Assembly (NCBI RefSeq): GCF_900162665.1
Contig: NZ_LT727813.1
Location: 130,961 to 194,960 of the forward strand
Direction of reading: 5' to 3'
DNA: 64,000 bases
Origin: Oceanobacillus sojae
Lineage (GTDB): Bacteria > Bacillota > Bacilli > Bacillales > Amphibacillaceae
Position 1 is the stretch's first letter, and each line of letters begins with the position of its first letter. The notes under the pieces were generated by a model. That model searched no databases, was not told where the DNA came from, and saw only the letters and a program-made list of their open reading frames with translations. Positions 18,421-28,127 of the stretch are shown one piece after another. The translations under genes were made by a program, and so were the position numbers.

Positions 18421-20595
18421 ATGGATAAACGAAAATTGAAAAAGATTGTTATGGTGGCGGTGCTCCTAAGTGCGGTCATTTTTTTATTGTTTCTTTCTCT
18501 GCTTACAGTTACCAATGCTGCTGGTTTGGTCGATGATACGGTTTCCGAAGATAATCTTTATTCCCTTTATCCACTTGACCATTACCAATTAGATTTTTTC
18601 GTTGATTCTGGCTGGGATTGGCTGCCTTGGAATTGGGATGACGGGATTGGAAAACAAGTCATGTATGGGCTATACACGATTACTAACTTTATTTGGATTA
18701 TCAATCTTTATTTATCCAATGCCACAGGATACTTGGTACAACAAGCCTATTCTCTTGATTTCATCTCGGAAACCGCCAACGCAATCGGTAAAAACATGCA
18801 GACCCTAGCTGGCATTACGTCACAGGGGTTTGGTGAAGATGGCTTCTATGTCGGCTTCTTGCTACTATTCGTGCTTATTATCGGAATCTATGTCGCCTAT
18901 ACAGGCTTGTTGAAACAAGAAACGACCAAAGCCATGCGGGCTGTGATTAACTTCTTGGTTGTCTTTATTTTGTCAGCGTCTTTCATTGCTTACGCTCCAA
19001 CGTATGTCACGAAAATTAATGATTTTTCTGCGGATGTGAGTGAAGCTGCTCTTGATTTAGGAGCAAAAATGCTTATGCCTAGTTCCAACAGTCAGGGACA
19101 AGATAGTGTCGATATGATTCGTAATAATCTTTTCTCGATACAGATAGAACAACCATGGCTGTTATTACAATTTGATAACTCGGATAAAGAAGCCATCAGG
19201 GAAGAGCGAGTAGACACGCTGGTTTCCACCAGTCCAGACGCTAGAAATGGAAAAACACGTGAGAACGTGGTGAAAGCAGAAATTGAAGATCATGATAATA
19301 AGAATTTAACGATTACTAAGACCACTACTCGCTTAGGGATGGTCTTTTTCTTGTTTCTGTTTAATATTGGGATTTCCATATTCGTATTTTTGTTATCTGG
19401 AATGATGATTTTCTCCCAACTGCTTTTTATCGTATTTGCGATTTTCCTGCCAATCAGTTTCTTATTGTCGATGATCCCCAGCTTTGAAAACATGGGGAAA
19501 CAGGCAATCATGAAACTGTTCAACGTCATTATGTTACGAGCTGGTATTACACTCGTCATAACCGTTGCTTTTAGTATTTCGTCCATGCTATATAGCCTTA
19601 CCAGTTCGTATCCGTTCTTCTTAATTGCCTTTTTGCAGATTGTAACTTTTGCAGGTATTTATATGAAACTCGGTGACATCATGAGTATGTTCAACTTACA
19701 GAGCAATGACAGCCAACAAGTTGGGCGAAGTGTTATGCGGCGTCCAAGACAGATAGCTCACCGAAGCACTCGACGATTACAGCGTTCGATTGGTCGGACA
19801 TTGACAGGGGCAACTGCTGGGGCAGCAGTCGGAAAAATGATGAGTCAATCGGGAAAAACAAAACGTTCTTTTTCTCCCTTACGTCCTTTACAGCATTTGT
19901 CAGCCAACAAACAGAATCAGAAGGAATCAAACAATAATGCGAAAAAATCATTAAGTCAGAAACTCGGGCAATCGACTGGAAAGGTATTAGATACCAAAAA
20001 TCGGGTACGTTCCAATATTCAACACCGAAAACAGCAAGTCAAAGATTTACCAACAACCGCAAAGTACGCTGTCGCACAAGGAAAGGAAAATATTAAACGA
20101 TCAGGGAAGGATTTTAAGAAGGGAATATCTCAAACCAAAGAAAATAGGCAGCGTGAAAATGTGGAACGTACAAGCAAGCACCGAAAAACCATTGCGGAAA
20201 GACGACAAGCATTGGATCACCAACAAAAGAAAAAAGATTTCTCCAAGAAACAAACCATACAAAGGAAGCCTGTTTCCCCTCTAGCCAAAGAGAAACAGCA
20301 AATAAAGCCTAGAGACAAGACCATTCCTAACAACCAACCAAGACAAGTTCCTGAACAAAAAGAAAGACCACAAGCATTAAACAATAAGCAAAATAGAAAA
20401 GCAAAACAACCTTATACAGCTACTAACAGAAGAAAGAAACAACATCCTAAAACAACTCCTAATCGGCTGCCAAAACAAACGTTACAATCCAAAGAAAAGC
20501 GAATGATTCAACGTCCTTCCCTTCCACGAAAACAGACAAAACAACGACAAAAACCTGTCCGCCTACGACATGCGGTTAGGAGGAAACGCCAATGA
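18421..20595 (+). CDS. VirB6-like channel protein (Tn916 orf15, CD3337/EF1877 family)
   Basis: The product has 724 residues from ATG 18421, four bases after the VirB4 stop. After a signal-anchor segment (VVLLSAVIFLLFLSLL-like) come a periplasm-side aromatic stretch (SGWDWLPWNWDDGIG), about six further membrane spans, and a long basic Q/K/R-rich tail from about residue 450, typical of orf15 proteins. It forms the membrane pore part of the mating channel. Its 3' end overlaps the next gene by four bases. Confidence 0.9.
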   Translation: MDKRKLKKIVMVAVLLSAVIFLLFLSLLTVTNAAGLVDDTVSEDNLYSLYPLDHYQLDFFVDSGWDWLPWNWDDGIGKQVMYGLYTITNFIWIINLYLSNATGYLVQQAYSLDFISETANAIGKNMQTLAGITSQGFGEDGFYVGFLLLFVLIIGIYVAYTGLLKQETTKAMRAVINFLVVFILSASFIAYAPTYVTKINDFSADVSEAALDLGAKMLMPSSNSQGQDSVDMIRNNLFSIQIEQPWLLLQFDNSDKEAIREERVDTLVSTSPDARNGKTRENVVKAEIEDHDNKNLTITKTTTRLGMVFFLFLFNIGISIFVFLLSGMMIFSQLLFIVFAIFLPISFLLSMIPSFENMGKQAIMKLFNVIMLRAGITLVITVAFSISSMLYSLTSSYPFFLIAFLQIVTFAGIYMKLGDIMSMFNLQSNDSQQVGRSVMRRPRQIAHRSTRRLQRSIGRTLTGATAGAAVGKMMSQSGKTKRSFSPLRPLQHLSANKQNQKESNNNAKKSLSQKLGQSTGKVLDTKNRVRSNIQHRKQQVKDLPTTAKYAVAQGKENIKRSGKDFKKGISQTKENRQRENVERTSKHRKTIAERRQALDHQQKKKDFSKKQTIQRKPVSPLAKEKQQIKPRDKTIPNNQPRQVPEQKERPQALNNKQNRKAKQPYTATNRRKKQHPKTTPNRLPKQTLQSKEKRMIQRPSLPRKQTKQRQKPVRLRHAVRRKRQ

Positions 20596-21632
20596 TGTTT
20601 TTAAAGGCGAAAATCACGTTGATTGTTGGAGGGATTGCTTTCTTAGCTTTTCTCGGTTTACTTGCTTTTGTCGCCATTTTTATATCCGATGAAGATGGCG
20701 ATTTCGATACCTCTATGGATATAGGTTTCTCTGATGAGCTTAACAACACAGGGCTATCAGAAGATGCGTTAGCCCATCAGCCAACCGTAGAGAAATATGC
20801 AAAGGAATATGATATTAGCGAACATGTTCCTATCTTGCTGGCGATTATCGCAGTTGAAAGTGGTGGTACTGCCGAAGATGTTATGCAAGCCAGCGAATCG
20901 CTAGGACTTCCACCTAACACATTAGATACAGAAGCGTCGATTGAACAAGGCACAAAATATTTCGCAGAGTTATTACAATCAGCCGAAGCGAAAGAACTAG
21001 ATACAGAAACCGTCATACAAAGTTATAACTTTGGTGGTGGTTTTATTGATTATGTGGCAAATAACGGAAAAGCATATAGTTTTGACTTAGCGGAAAGTTT
21101 TGCGAAAGAGCAAGCAAATGGAGAGAAAGTAACGTATAGCAATCCCATTGCAGTAGAGAAAAACGGGGGTTGGAGATACAGCTATGGAAATATGTTTTAT
21201 ATGGATTTGTTACAACCTTACTTGACGGATTCCAGCGAATCTCCTTCTTTTGAAGATGACACTTTTCAGGCTGTGATGGAAGAAGCATTAAAATATGAAG
21301 GTTTCCCCTATGTTTTTGGCGGTGATAATCCTGACACGTCTTTTGATTGTAGCGGACTAACCCGATGGGTCTATCAAAAAGCTGGGATTGAACTGCCACG
21401 AACTGCCCAAGAACAATATGACGCTACGGAGTCCATTTCATTATCCGAAGCAGAACCTGGCGATTTAGTGTTTTTTCATTCGACTTATAACACTGCAAAC
21501 TATGTGACCCACGTTGGTATATTCGTTGGAGATAATCAAATGTATCAAGCAGGAGACCCAATCGGCTATGCTGATTTAGCTTCATCTTACTGGCAGGAAC
21601 ATTTAATTGGTGCAGGTCGTATCAAAAACTAA
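20592..21632 (+). CDS. Bifunctional lysozyme / NlpC-P60 cell-wall hydrolase (Tn916 orf14)
   Basis: The product has 346 residues. An N-terminal membrane anchor (ITLIVGGIAFLAFLGLLAFV) precedes a lysozyme-like domain at about 65–185 (ILLAIIAVESGG carries the catalytic Glu) and a C-terminal NlpC/P60 domain with Cys in SFDCSGLTRWVYQ, His in THVGIFVGD and a following polar residue. It opens peptidoglycan to let the channel cross the wall, like Orf14 and CwlT. AGGAGG lies upstream, inside the end of orf15. Confidence 0.94.
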   Translation: MMFLKAKITLIVGGIAFLAFLGLLAFVAIFISDEDGDFDTSMDIGFSDELNNTGLSEDALAHQPTVEKYAKEYDISEHVPILLAIIAVESGGTAEDVMQASESLGLPPNTLDTEASIEQGTKYFAELLQSAEAKELDTETVIQSYNFGGGFIDYVANNGKAYSFDLAESFAKEQANGEKVTYSNPIAVEKNGGWRYSYGNMFYMDLLQPYLTDSSESPSFEDDTFQAVMEEALKYEGFPYVFGGDNPDTSFDCSGLTRWVYQKAGIELPRTAQEQYDATESISLSEAEPGDLVFFHSTYNTANYVTHVGIFVGDNQMYQAGDPIGYADLASSYWQEHLIGAGRIKN

Positions 21633-21648
21633 TGGAGGGATAGTTAAC

Positions 21649-22560
21649 ATGAAATTGCCTTTTCGTAAAAAAGAGAAACAAGCCAATCCAAAGAAAGAAA
21701 AAAAGAGAAAAATAAAAACGGTTGGGAAACGTAAAAAATCAGTCATCTTTTTATGGATATTGCTTCTTAGCAGTTTAGCTTTTGGAATCTATAAAAACTT
21801 TACAGCGATTGATCAACATACGGTACATGAAAGAGAAATTGTGGAAAGTCATATCGTAGACACAACAGCGATTGAAAGTTTTACAAGAAATTTTGTGAAG
21901 GACTATTATACATGGGAAAATGAATCTGAAGCATTGGAAGCACGAACCGAAAAACTGACAGACTACCTAACAAAAGAATTACAAGCCTTAAATACGGAAA
22001 TGGTTCGAGAGGATATCCCGACCAGTTCCAGTGTTCAAAATATAAATATTTGGTCGGTATCGGAAGAAACGGAAGATACTTTTTCAGTGGTTTACTCTGT
22101 TCAACAAAAAATTACCGAAGATAAAGAAAGCTCTTTCACAAACGCTACCTATCGCATTGTCCTCTATCAAGATGAACAAGGAAACTTAGTTATTACGCAA
22201 AATCCTACTTTGTGGAATAGCCCGAATAAATCAGATTTCACACCCGAACAGGTACAAAGTGATGATATGATAGAAGCTGAAACAGTGGAAGAAGTCACTG
22301 AGTTTTTAGAAACCTTCTTTGCTTCCTATCCTGCGGCAACAGAGAAAGAATTGACCTATTATGTGAAGAACAATGCTTTACCCGTTATTGAGAAGGAATA
22401 TACGTTTTCAGAATTGATTAATCCAGTTTTCCAAGAACAGGATGATCAGGTTAAAGTATGGGTTACTGTGAAGTATTTAGATGAAGCTACAAAAGCGATA
22501 CAGCTTTCACACTATGAATTGACTTTAGAAAAAGATTCTAACTGGATGATTGTAGAATAA
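21649..22560 (+). CDS. TcpC-like conjugal transfer protein (Tn916 orf13)
   Basis: The product has 303 residues from ATG 21649 after GGAGGGA. A very basic cytoplasmic N-terminus (KKEKQANPKKEKKRKIK) is followed by one membrane span at about 38–55 and two external NTF2-like domains, the layout of TcpC from pCW3 and Orf13 of Tn916. It stabilises the channel and binds the wall hydrolase. It is the last gene of the transfer module; a terminator follows directly. Confidence 0.9.
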   Translation: MKLPFRKKEKQANPKKEKKRKIKTVGKRKKSVIFLWILLLSSLAFGIYKNFTAIDQHTVHEREIVESHIVDTTAIESFTRNFVKDYYTWENESEALEARTEKLTDYLTKELQALNTEMVREDIPTSSSVQNINIWSVSEETEDTFSVVYSVQQKITEDKESSFTNATYRIVLYQDEQGNLVITQNPTLWNSPNKSDFTPEQVQSDDMIEAETVEEVTEFLETFFASYPAATEKELTYYVKNNALPVIEKEYTFSELINPVFQEQDDQVKVWVTVKYLDEATKAIQLSHYELTLEKDSNWMIVE

Positions 22561-22566
22561 ACTATG

Positions 22567-22609
22567 CAGCGCGTATTCTCGTTAAACAATCTTGAATACG
22601 TGCTGTTTT
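22567..22609. terminator. Terminator between transfer module and cargo
   Basis: CAGCGCGTATTC pairs with GAATACGTGCTG (one G·T) around a 15-base loop, followed by TTTTA. It lies between converging genes and can serve both. Confidence 0.8.
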
Positions 22610-22626
22610 ACTATTTTTATTAGTCC

Positions 22627-23913
22627 TCACCAGTTGCTTTTCTTTTCACCTAAATATTCTTTGAAAAACTCCTTTGCTTTTCTCCAAGCGTCAGCATGAG
22701 CAACCGCATTGTCATGAGGGCTTCCACCAAGTAGCATTGTGGAATTCGAAGCAAAAGAAATCTTATCTGAATGGGTTGTTGGCATGCCAGGAGCAATAAA
22801 ATAATGCCCCGCACTGGGATAGGTTTTATGTTCAAAATAAAAGGGATGATTGTTTCGCTTTAAACGCTCTATTACTCTATCAGACATTATATCTGATGGC
22901 CACAATTTATCATCACCACCCGAAATCAAGAGAACAGGACCATTTATGTTTTCTACTGAAATTTCGGCATTCGTTTGTCCTTCCGCCAAATGCTGATACC
23001 AATCCCGAAAAATTAAAGGCTTTCCTGTTTGTATACAATTTCCTAAAGAAGCCCCAACCTTTTCAGGTATTTTCCCTTTTGCATAGGGAATTTCCTCTCC
23101 TTTATAATTCCAAGAGGAAGAACTTCCATTTTTTTGACTAATACCAGGATAGACAACCGAACTTGGTACATACCCCACCACTGCCTTAATTGCTGGAAAC
23201 ATGGAGGCTGACAATAGTGCTAGTTCTCCACCCTTTGATGTTCCCATCATACCAAGTTTATTAGAATCTACATTCGGTTGACTATTTAGCCAGTTTATAG
23301 CTTTTTCAATATTATCAATTGGAATATTAACCAACTCATCTGGTAAATCTTCCATACCAAAGTAAGCTAAAGCTAGTGTGTTAAACCCATAGGAAGCTAA
23401 AAGTGCCGCCTGTTCCTCATGTAAACCACCCTCAGACCCGCCAAGCACAATAATGGTTGGAAGTGGTTCCTCTCTCGAGTGGTAAAAAAATGTTGCGACT
23501 AATTCCTGTTCACGAATAGGGGTTCTTTTAACTTTGGGTAAAACAAAATGACGTTTCAATGAGATTACATCCAATATTTCTTTTTGTCTTATCAATACTA
23601 ATTTGGTTTCCAAGGGTTCTAATGATATTTGTTTGTTTGATTTTATATTGGAGACAGGCAACATAGACCAAAAAAGCCCTGTTTCATCGACTTCAGTATA
23701 AGTTCCTGACATTGGTTGTGCAGTCCTTAAATCAATTTTTCCGTCAGAATCAGCTTTAAATATAGCATGGGATTCCCATTCTGTTCCCAAATTATCCCGC
23801 ATTTTGGCGTTAAGCGTTACAACATCATATGGAGAGAGACCAGTAATAAAGATTTTCATCTGAGAATCAATCAAAATGCTATTAGATGAAAAATGAATTT
23901 TAGGCAGTTCCAT
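22627..23913 (-). CDS. BAAT-type acyl-CoA thioesterase / alpha-beta hydrolase
   Basis: The product has 428 residues. The first about 130 are the beta-sandwich Bile_Hydr_Trans domain (SQMKIFITGLSPYDVVTL, WESHAIFKAD); the rest is an alpha/beta hydrolase of the BAAT_C type. The nucleophile elbow is GTSKGGE, an earlier oxyanion loop reads VLGGSEGG, an Asp lies in LLISGGDDKLWPS and the His in AGHYF. Family members hydrolyse acyl-CoA or related esters; homologues often occur next to drug-response regulators. The gene is a single unit, convergent with the transfer operon. Its substrate is unknown. Confidence 0.82.
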   Translation of the reverse strand: MELPKIHFSSNSILIDSQMKIFITGLSPYDVVTLNAKMRDNLGTEWESHAIFKADSDGKIDLRTAQPMSGTYTEVDETGLFWSMLPVSNIKSNKQISLEPLETKLVLIRQKEILDVISLKRHFVLPKVKRTPIREQELVATFFYHSREEPLPTIIVLGGSEGGLHEEQAALLASYGFNTLALAYFGMEDLPDELVNIPIDNIEKAINWLNSQPNVDSNKLGMMGTSKGGELALLSASMFPAIKAVVGYVPSSVVYPGISQKNGSSSSWNYKGEEIPYAKGKIPEKVGASLGNCIQTGKPLIFRDWYQHLAEGQTNAEISVENINGPVLLISGGDDKLWPSDIMSDRVIERLKRNNHPFYFEHKTYPSAGHYFIAPGMPTTHSDKISFASNSTMLLGGSPHDNAVAHADAWRKAKEFFKEYLGEKKSNW

Positions 23914-24061
23914 TATCTCACTCCTTCTTTACACTACAATTTATAATAATGGTATGAAAATTACTCGTTTTATAATTATTTTAGAGTGAAAATAGATTGT
24001 TTTGTTTCAATTAATTCATATGGTAAAAAAATTATTTTTTGTCTGGGTTGTTCATCCGTTT

Positions 24062-24958
24062 TTATTTAGTAAACAATCCGCAATTATTAATTATTTCATC
24101 TGTTCCTAATAGGGTAGCTTCTGCAATTCCTATGTTATTTTCTTTCATAAAAGACTGTACAACTTGGAATCCTACAGCATAACCAGCAAATGGTGATAGC
24201 CCCACAGGTTGGTATCCTTGTTCCACTGAAATTTTATCTCCGAACATGTAGCTACTAACTTCCGCAAACCCCTTAACATCTAATGCGTCTTTTATTACTT
24301 CGGTAGAATACTCTAAGTCTTCTTTATCAAAAGAGGTCACCCAAGGTCCTAAAAGCTCATCTCCATACAGTTCTTTTGCAAATGATTCTGCCAATCCTTC
24401 TATGATTAAATAGTCACCAACAGTTACATTGCCATGATCCCAATCAAAGTAAGAAAAACGGATATTATGGTTAAATTCATGTGCAATGACAGCAGGAATT
24501 TTAGGGGTATTATAGGAATCGGGATAAATAGATACTTGAATAAATCCTGGAATTCCACCAAATCCGCAATAACCTTTTTGTAGTTCTAGTTTCTTCGGGT
24601 CAGCTATATACATTCCAAATCTTAATTCATCGGCATTTATATTTAAATTATTTTTTTCAATAAAATGAACGCAATCATTTAACGTATTACGTGCTGTTTC
24701 AAGGGCTTGAATTTTTTTCAGATTTTCTAATGCTTTTCTTCCAGTATTAGTTTCCGACACATGTAGATAGCCAAGCATATTTGTAGCCATGATGACATCA
24801 TAACCATTAGGTTCTTTCGCTTTTAATGGAACACTAATCGTGTTCCACATCTTTTCAAAAGGTTTCATCATGGAGTACCGAAAATAATTTTCTCTATCTT
24901 CGTCCATAGAGAATAACTGTTCATATTGTTCAATTGTGTTTTCTATTATTAATTTCAT
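24062..24958 (-). CDS. DUF2268 putative Zn-dependent protease
   Basis: The product has 298 residues from ATG 24958, five bases after AAGGTGG. The zinc signature HEFNHN (in IAHEFNHNIRFSY) sits near residue 165, followed by the acidic helix LIEGLAESFAKELYG, the layout of the DUF2268 (YjaZ-like) peptidase group. No signal peptide is seen. It starts 14 bases after the MerR-TipAS gene and is clearly in one operon with it, so it is probably induced by the ligand of that regulator. Confidence 0.78.
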   Translation of the reverse strand: MKLIIENTIEQYEQLFSMDEDRENYFRYSMMKPFEKMWNTISVPLKAKEPNGYDVIMATNMLGYLHVSETNTGRKALENLKKIQALETARNTLNDCVHFIEKNNLNINADELRFGMYIADPKKLELQKGYCGFGGIPGFIQVSIYPDSYNTPKIPAVIAHEFNHNIRFSYFDWDHGNVTVGDYLIIEGLAESFAKELYGDELLGPWVTSFDKEDLEYSTEVIKDALDVKGFAEVSSYMFGDKISVEQGYQPVGLSPFAGYAVGFQVVQSFMKENNIGIAEATLLGTDEIINNCGLFTK

Positions 24959-24971
24959 TGTTACCACCTTT

Positions 24972-25718
24972 TTATTTTTGATTATCTACAAAGACCTTCA
25001 TTGCTTCACTCATCAATCTTGTTAATCCTGCACCATACTGTTCAATGTTTTTTGTAAATCGTTCATCTTCCATGTAAAGCAGACCTAGTCCATAAAATTC
25101 ATCAAGAGAGTAGTTCTTAAAATTTTCATTTAAAAAATCATACCATTCTTTTATGATAGCTTGTACATCTTGAGATTCGGCAGAATAGTCACAAAAGAGG
25201 GCAAGTTTTTTAAAAATTGTAACCCATCTTTTCGATAAACTATTTTGTTCAGCCTTTGACATTATTTTTATTTTCTCATTTAAATGTTCAACAGATTGAT
25301 TTCCCCAACGTTTACGTGCTTCTTGTTCATATGCTTTATGACTAAAGTTAATTCCCTCAAATTTTTCTTCATTTGTCATCTTTATTTCACCAGACATATG
25401 TTTAATTGTTTTATCGACAGTTTTTATCATCTTATCGATATTATTTCGTTTCTCTACTAACATTTTTAGTTGGAGAAGTAATGCCTCCTGTTGATTAAAT
25501 GAAGGACTAAAGATAATCTCTTTTATTTCCTTTAGGGGAAAACCAAGCTCTTTAAAGAACAAAATTTGTTGTAATGTTTTAAGGTTTTCTTCTGAGTATA
25601 ATCGATAGCCAGCACTGGTAGTTTTTTGGGGAGACAACAATCCAATTTGGTCATAGTGATGTAGTGTGCGAGTACTAATACCGATTAAATCAGCCACTTC
25701 TTTTACTCTCATTGTCAC
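24972..25718 (-). CDS. MerR-family regulator with TipAS ligand-binding domain
   Basis: The product has 248 residues. Residues about 3–70 form the MerR winged helix (VKEVADLIGISTRTLHHYDQIGLL, SAGYRLY), then a long coiled coil, then a TipAS-type domain from about 120 (ARKRWGNQSVEHLNEKI). TipAL/Mta-type regulators bind thiopeptide-like drugs and activate promoters with 19-bp spacers. GTG 25718 lies eight bases after GGAGG; the ATG at 25736 overlaps that site. Its own promoter (25742–25772) has the expected 19-bp spacer, implying autoregulation. Confidence 0.88.
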   Translation of the reverse strand: MTMRVKEVADLIGISTRTLHHYDQIGLLSPQKTTSAGYRLYSEENLKTLQQILFFKELGFPLKEIKEIIFSPSFNQQEALLLQLKMLVEKRNNIDKMIKTVDKTIKHMSGEIKMTNEEKFEGINFSHKAYEQEARKRWGNQSVEHLNEKIKIMSKAEQNSLSKRWVTIFKKLALFCDYSAESQDVQAIIKEWYDFLNENFKNYSLDEFYGLGLLYMEDERFTKNIEQYGAGLTRLMSEAMKVFVDNQK

Positions 25719-25741
25719 TTTTTGCACCTCCTTCATTTGGA

Positions 25742-25772
25742 ACTATAAGGTATTACGCTGCGTTAAAGTCAA
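25742..25772 (-). promoter_or_regulatory. MerR-type promoter/operator of the TipAS regulator operon
   Basis: On the minus strand TTGACT and TATAGT are separated by exactly 19 bases (25766–25748). The spacer holds an imperfect dyad, TTAACGCAGCGTAA. The same TTGACTTTAACGCAGCGT run recurs at 32486 before the second MerR gene. Confidence 0.8.
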
Positions 25773-26012
25773 TAGAAAAGTAAAAAATACTATTTATAGC
25801 AACTTATTTATTGCTCAAGCTAGCGAAAGGTTCTTATTAGAGGGGATCAACATGCAATTTATAATAATAAACTTGTTTGAAAGAATTCTTAATGAAGTTA
25901 GATACAGTATGGTAGAAAGAAATTTCATGTGAAATGGAGTAGATTTGACTATTATTTTCTCTTTATGGCAACTACATTATGCATGGCATTAGGCTTCAAT
26001 CACTATATGTTT
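25773..26012. other. Intergenic stretch left of the ISL3 unit
   Basis: The only open frame with a plausible ribosome site is a 26-codon one at 25851–25931 (+) after AGAGGGG; it has no recognisable similarity and is not called as a gene. The stretch is the left half of what was one spacer between two divergent MerR genes before the ISL3 unit inserted. Confidence 0.4.
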
Positions 26013-26045
26013 GTTATTTAGGGTATTCGGAAAATAGTGTGGAAA
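26013..26045. repeat. ISL3 unit: target duplication and left inverted repeat
   Basis: GTTATTTA (26013–26020) is followed by a 25-bp inverted repeat starting GGGTATTCGGA. The repeat matches 22 of 25 bases of the complement of 32372–32396; only the central AAA/TTT triplet differs. Confidence 0.92.
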
Positions 26046-26050
26046 GAGGG

Positions 26051-27393
26051 CTAAAAAGAACCCTCCTCCATTGCCTTAGTCAGTGTGGAAAAATCAGCAC
26101 CATAGATTTCTTCATACACCCATTCATAGCCAGTTTGTGACCAATCTGGGAATTGATCAGGTAACATTTTTCCGAAAGTAACTTCAACTTCTTTGAATTT
26201 CTTTTTCTTTTTAACTTTACGATAGCCTTGTGTGAATAAAATCTTTGCTCTGAGAGCTTCAAAAGAGTATCCACGGCCAATATATGATTCATTGTCTTAA
26301 TTAAGCGATTTAGGGACTCTGTATAGGCGTTTGTAATGGGTGAATTGAAATAATTGAATATCTCTTCTTCCCAGTTGTTCATTGCCTTAATCAGATCCTC
26401 AAAATAGGTAATTAATTCTTTAGGAACATTTGAAAGCCAGTTTTGATACAGTTTATAGGCTTCCTTCAGTGATTCAGCTTCATAAATGTCAAAGAACTGC
26501 TCCTTAAGTTCGTATGCTTGACCAAGTAACGGGAATTTATCAGTCCATACTTGCAATCTAATTTGATCATCGAAATCTTTTAGATCCTTTCGTCTAGTAA
26601 GAAGCGCATAGCGATCTCTCATAAGTTGTCTGCGTTCTTTGGCTGACACATTTTGACGGTTAGCTTTTCGGATTTTTTCTAACGCTTCATTGGCTAATTT
26701 AACAACATGAAACTTGTCGATTACGATTTTGGCATGTGGTATCACTGTATTAACAGCACTTTTATAAGGATTCCACATATCCATTGCTACAAGTTCAATT
26801 TTATCAATATCTTGGAGTTTTGAAAGGTAACTGATAACAGTATCTTTATTACGTTTTCGTAAAATATCAATTACAGACTTGTTTTCAACGTCTGTAATGA
26901 CACAACGATAGTTCTTAAGCAAATGGACTTCATCAATACCAAGCCATTTGGGAATTCTAAGGTCTGTTTGGGATTCAAGCTCTCCCACATAGTCATTAAA
27001 GATATTTCGGACGGTCTTTTCATCAACCCCGATTTCTTCTGCAATACTGGTAAAGGTCTTTTCAAGACTTGCTTGTTGAATCCAATCTATAAGCCTGTTA
27101 GTAACAGAACGACTGACATCCATATCAGGAAGATCTTCAAAGAAGGTTTCTTTGCATTCCAGACATCTGTACCGTTGTCGTTTAGTAATTAAGCCTACAC
27201 GTTTTCCGTGCATAGGCAGATCAAAGAATAGTTGATCTTTCTTACCACGCTTGTAAAAATTAGGAAATGTGCCGCATTTAGGACAATGTGAAGGTGGTGG
27301 AGTATTTGACTTTATTAAGAATCTGTAATCATATTCACTCTCTTTCATATCAAGAATCTCAAAGTTTGACAGGTTAATCATATTGGGTAACAT
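26051..27393 (-). pseudogene. ISL3 transposase, C-terminus frameshifted
   Basis: The N-terminal zinc finger (CPKCG … CLECK), helix-turn-helix and DDE core (PKWLGIDEVHLLK, ELVAMDMWNPY, SPITNAYTESLNRLIK) are intact. After NHI an extra AT at about 26279–26285 shifts the frame, so the natural end (GRGYSFEALRAKILF … WVYEEIYGADFSTLTKAMEEG), still readable up to a TAG at 26051–26053, is lost and replaced by an unrelated tail stopping at 26080. About 75 C-terminal residues are affected. The enzyme is probably inactive. Confidence 0.85.
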
Positions 27394-27416
27394 TTATTCT
27401 ATCCTTTTCTCAAGTT

Positions 27417-27472
27417 GGGCATTGGGATTGTGTGGAAAAGTTAGTATCATAAATTTCTTCAAACACCACATT
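27417..27472 (-). mobile_element. Remnant of a second ISL3 transposase 3' end
   Basis: The stretch aligns with 26072–26125, the last codons of the ISL3 transposase (…FEEIYDTNFST… against …YEEIYGADFST…), in the same orientation. It shows a second ISL3 copy once lay here and was mostly deleted. Confidence 0.65.
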
Positions 27473-27487
27473 AATATTAATATCCAA

Positions 27488-28102
27488 TTATATAAATACT
27501 TTTTTTCTTATCATGGTTTCTGCAATGCATAAACTGATCACCCAGCATAACCATACAGCAATTGTGTAGGAAGTACCATATGAAAATTGCAAGGCATTGT
27601 GTAAAATGGCCACAATGATGTAGATGATCATATTGGCAAAGGCAAGAAAGAAGCTTCTTGACATCCATGAACTATGCTTTATCACGTTTTTTCTTCTAAT
27701 ATTGATATAGCCTAGAATTGTTGTACCAAACCATAGTGTATTTAAAACGAGAAATCCAATGGTGCTCAACCATCCTCCTGTTGCAAAAAAAGAAACATAA
27801 ACACCAGGGATAAAATTTAACAAAATAGACAGCGAATAGACTCGACCATTCCAACGATGAAATTGGATAGATTTAATTCGTAATTTCTTGATCACACCCA
27901 AGGGTCCAGTGATAAGGGAGATAATAGCAAAAATTATATGTAACCTGATCATAAGTATCCACAACGATTCGTTAGTTAGAACTTCATCTTTTTTAGCAAG
28001 AAAATCCTGAAAAGTGGGATCAACCATGAAGTTTTTTGAAAATGTATGCATGACCCACATGAACGACACGATTAAAAAAATGATCCAAATGTTCTTTTTC
28101 AT
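27488..28102 (-). CDS. DUF2306 membrane protein
   Basis: The product has 204 residues with five or six membrane spans. RLHIIFAIISLITGPLG and QFHRWNGRVYSL give the paired His pattern of DUF2306 proteins, related to YozB-like four-helix proteins that may bind haem. It is the last gene of a minus-strand set with the 28128 and 28579 genes, 25 bases apart. Its function is unknown. Confidence 0.75.
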   Translation of the reverse strand: MKKNIWIIFLIVSFMWVMHTFSKNFMVDPTFQDFLAKKDEVLTNESLWILMIRLHIIFAIISLITGPLGVIKKLRIKSIQFHRWNGRVYSLSILLNFIPGVYVSFFATGGWLSTIGFLVLNTLWFGTTILGYINIRRKNVIKHSSWMSRSFFLAFANMIIYIIVAILHNALQFSYGTSYTIAVWLCWVISLCIAETMIRKKVFI

Positions 28103-28127
28103 TTATCGTTATCCTTTCCTCTTATAT

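Noticed and set aside
25851..25931. 26-codon plus-strand frame after AGAGGGG
   Set aside because: Too short and without similarity; mentioned only in the intergenic entry.
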